Positions 12,193-13,351 of a stretch of DNA of 13,351 nucleotides are shown here, one piece after another; within the stretch, counting starts at the first letter, position 1, and each line of letters opens with the position of its first letter. Position numbers and translations under genes: made by a program. The stretch is from Bacteroidales bacterium (lineage in GTDB: Bacteria; Bacteroidota; Bacteroidia; Bacteroidales; UBA7960): assembly GCA_003557765.1 (NCBI GenBank), contig PWNO01000260.1:1-13351 (forward strand), in the 5' to 3' direction. A model generated the notes under the pieces. It was given only the letters and a program-made list of their open reading frames with translations. It was not told the DNA's origin and did not search any database.

Positions 12193-13351
12193 ATGAGTCT
12201 ATCATCATTAAGCATAAAACGCCCGGTACTGGCCTCAGTATTCACCATTACCATTCTGCTGCTGGGGTTCGTGGGCATGACCTTTCTGGGGGTACGCGAG
12301 TTCCCCAGCGTGGATCCGCCGATCATTTCCGTTAGCACGTCTTATCCGGGTGCCAATTCAGATGTGATTGAGACGCAGATCACGGAGCCACTGGAGCAAG
12401 CCATCAATGCGGTGCCTGGCATCCGTACCCTGACCAGCGTGAGCCGGCAGGGCAACAGCCGGATCACAGTTGAGTTTGAGCTGAGTGTCGACATGGAGAC
12501 GGCAGCCAATGATGTCCGCGACAAGGTGGCGCAAGCCCAGCGACGGCTTCCGAGAGACGTGGATCCGCCTATTGTCTCCAAGGCAGACGCCGACGCCAGC
12601 CCCATCATGTTCGTCACGGTGGAAAGCGAAACCCGAAACCTGCTTGAGCTTTCAGAGATTGCTGAGCTGACACTCAGTGAACGCCTGCAGACCATCGACG
12701 GGGTGAGTGGAATCCTCATCTGGGGACAAAAACGCTATGCAATGCGCTTGTGGTTGGACCCGGAAAAGATGGCTGGCTACGGACTAACCCCATTGGATGT
12801 CAGAAATGCTCTCCAACGGGAGAATGTGGAGTTTCCCTCCGGCAAGATTGAAGGGAATACGATGGAGCTTACCATCCGCACCCTGGGCCTGATGTCGACG
12901 CCTGAGGAGTTCAACAACATGATCATCAGCGAGGACAATGGCCGGGTGGTGCGTTTCCGGGATGTCGGCAGGGCCGAACTCGGCCCGGAGCGACTGCAGG
13001 GCATGGTGCGACGGGATGGCGTGCCACTTGTCGGGAATGCCATCGTGCCGCAGCCCGGATCCAACCACATTGAAATCGTGGATGAGGTATACCGGAGACT
13101 GGCATTGATCGAACGCGACATCCCGGATGACGTCACCATCAACATCGGCTTCGACAATACGGACTACATCCGATCTTCGATACGGGAAGTCAGGAATACC
13201 ATCTTCATTGCCTTTACGCTGGTGGTGATTATCATATTCCTGTTTTTGCGCGACTGGCGGACAACCATTATCCCCGTACTGGTTATCCCCGTATCACTGA
13301 TCGGCTCATTCTTCGTGATGTACCTGGCAGACTTCAGCATCAACGTGCTGA
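12193..13351 (+). CDS. RND efflux pump, inner-membrane subunit (AcrB/HAE1-like), 3' end outside window
   Basis: An open frame from ATG 12193 to the right edge, giving 386 residues of a protein family normally about 1,000-1,050 long. The N-terminus (MSLSSLSIKRPVLASVF) leads into transmembrane segment 1 (about 11-33). EFPSVDPPIISVSTSYPGA follows, then the periplasmic porter domain with TEPLEQAINAVPGI (64-77), the VSGILIWGQ segment (171-179) and DPEKMAGYGLTP (189-200). Transmembrane segment 2 begins near 336 (TIFIAFTLVVIIIFLFLRDWR) and segment 3 near 359, exactly as in AcrB. Such proteins use the proton gradient to drive periplasmic capture and export of hydrophobic compounds. The sequence resembles the HAE1 (multidrug) branch more than the metal-exporting CusA branch, but substrate is unknown. 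It forms an operon with the adaptor gene 114 nt upstream. Confidence 0.93.
   Translation, partial: MSLSSLSIKRPVLASVFTITILLLGFVGMTFLGVREFPSVDPPIISVSTSYPGANSDVIETQITEPLEQAINAVPGIRTLTSVSRQGNSRITVEFELSVDMETAANDVRDKVAQAQRRLPRDVDPPIVSKADADASPIMFVTVESETRNLLELSEIAELTLSERLQTIDGVSGILIWGQKRYAMRLWLDPEKMAGYGLTPLDVRNALQRENVEFPSGKIEGNTMELTIRTLGLMSTPEEFNNMIISEDNGRVVRFRDVGRAELGPERLQGMVRRDGVPLVGNAIVPQPGSNHIEIVDEVYRRLALIERDIPDDVTINIGFDNTDYIRSSIREVRNTIFIAFTLVVIIIFLFLRDWRTTIIPVLVIPVSLIGSFFVMYLADFSINVL

Overview
The window looks like a chromosomal segment of a Bacteroidota bacterium (order not determinable by eye). The reasons are: promoter-like sites with the phylum's TTG / TAnnTTTG pattern (3805-3832, 2096-2123, and a lone -7 at 10562-10569), no clear Shine-Dalgarno sequences at the starts examined, Bacteroidota-style protein families (TonB C-terminal domain protein, GIN/DUF2807 head domain, PorT-like barrel), and intergenic regions filled with degenerate short-period repeats.

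Layout. 1-443 (+) is the tail of a TonB-C domain protein, cut by the window edge. 629-1093 (+) is a 6-pyruvoyl-tetrahydropterin synthase/QueD enzyme. It converges on yebC (2078-1323, -). Upstream of yebC, a strong intrinsic terminator closes a secreted GIN-domain/beta-barrel fusion protein (3647-2187, -). A divergent lipoprotein of unknown function (3895-4509, +) ends 3 nt from the end of a very large cytosolic GH13-like protein (8100-4513, -). Upstream of that, all on the minus strand, lie three membrane-lipid genes: a CDP-alcohol phosphatidyltransferase (10544-9876), then cdsA (9644-8919), overlapping a dolichol/phytol-kinase-like gene (8922-8239) by 4 nt. The right end (+) holds an RND efflux membrane fusion protein (10936-12078) and the start of its inner-membrane pump (12193 to the edge).

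Functional links. CdsA makes CDP-diacylglycerol, which CDP-alcohol phosphatidyltransferases consume; a polyprenol/phytol kinase fits the same lipid theme. The fusion protein and pump form the core of a tripartite exporter. The other genes are not obviously related.

The most unusual feature is the intergenic DNA. Four gaps contain phased, degenerate tandem arrays with periods of 7, 8, about 10 and 13 bp. Three 8-bp arrays sit 8-15 nt upstream of the start codons of queD, cdsA and the efflux fusion protein, always in the same orientation relative to the gene and always ending in TTTTTG(A/T)C. Two of them are preceded by a GC(C/T)AANA heptamer array, giving the same composite architecture about 10 kb apart. 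Another heptamer array encodes the last 13 residues and the stop codon of the phosphatidyltransferase.

No rRNA, tRNA, CRISPR array, insertion sequence or phage gene was recognised.
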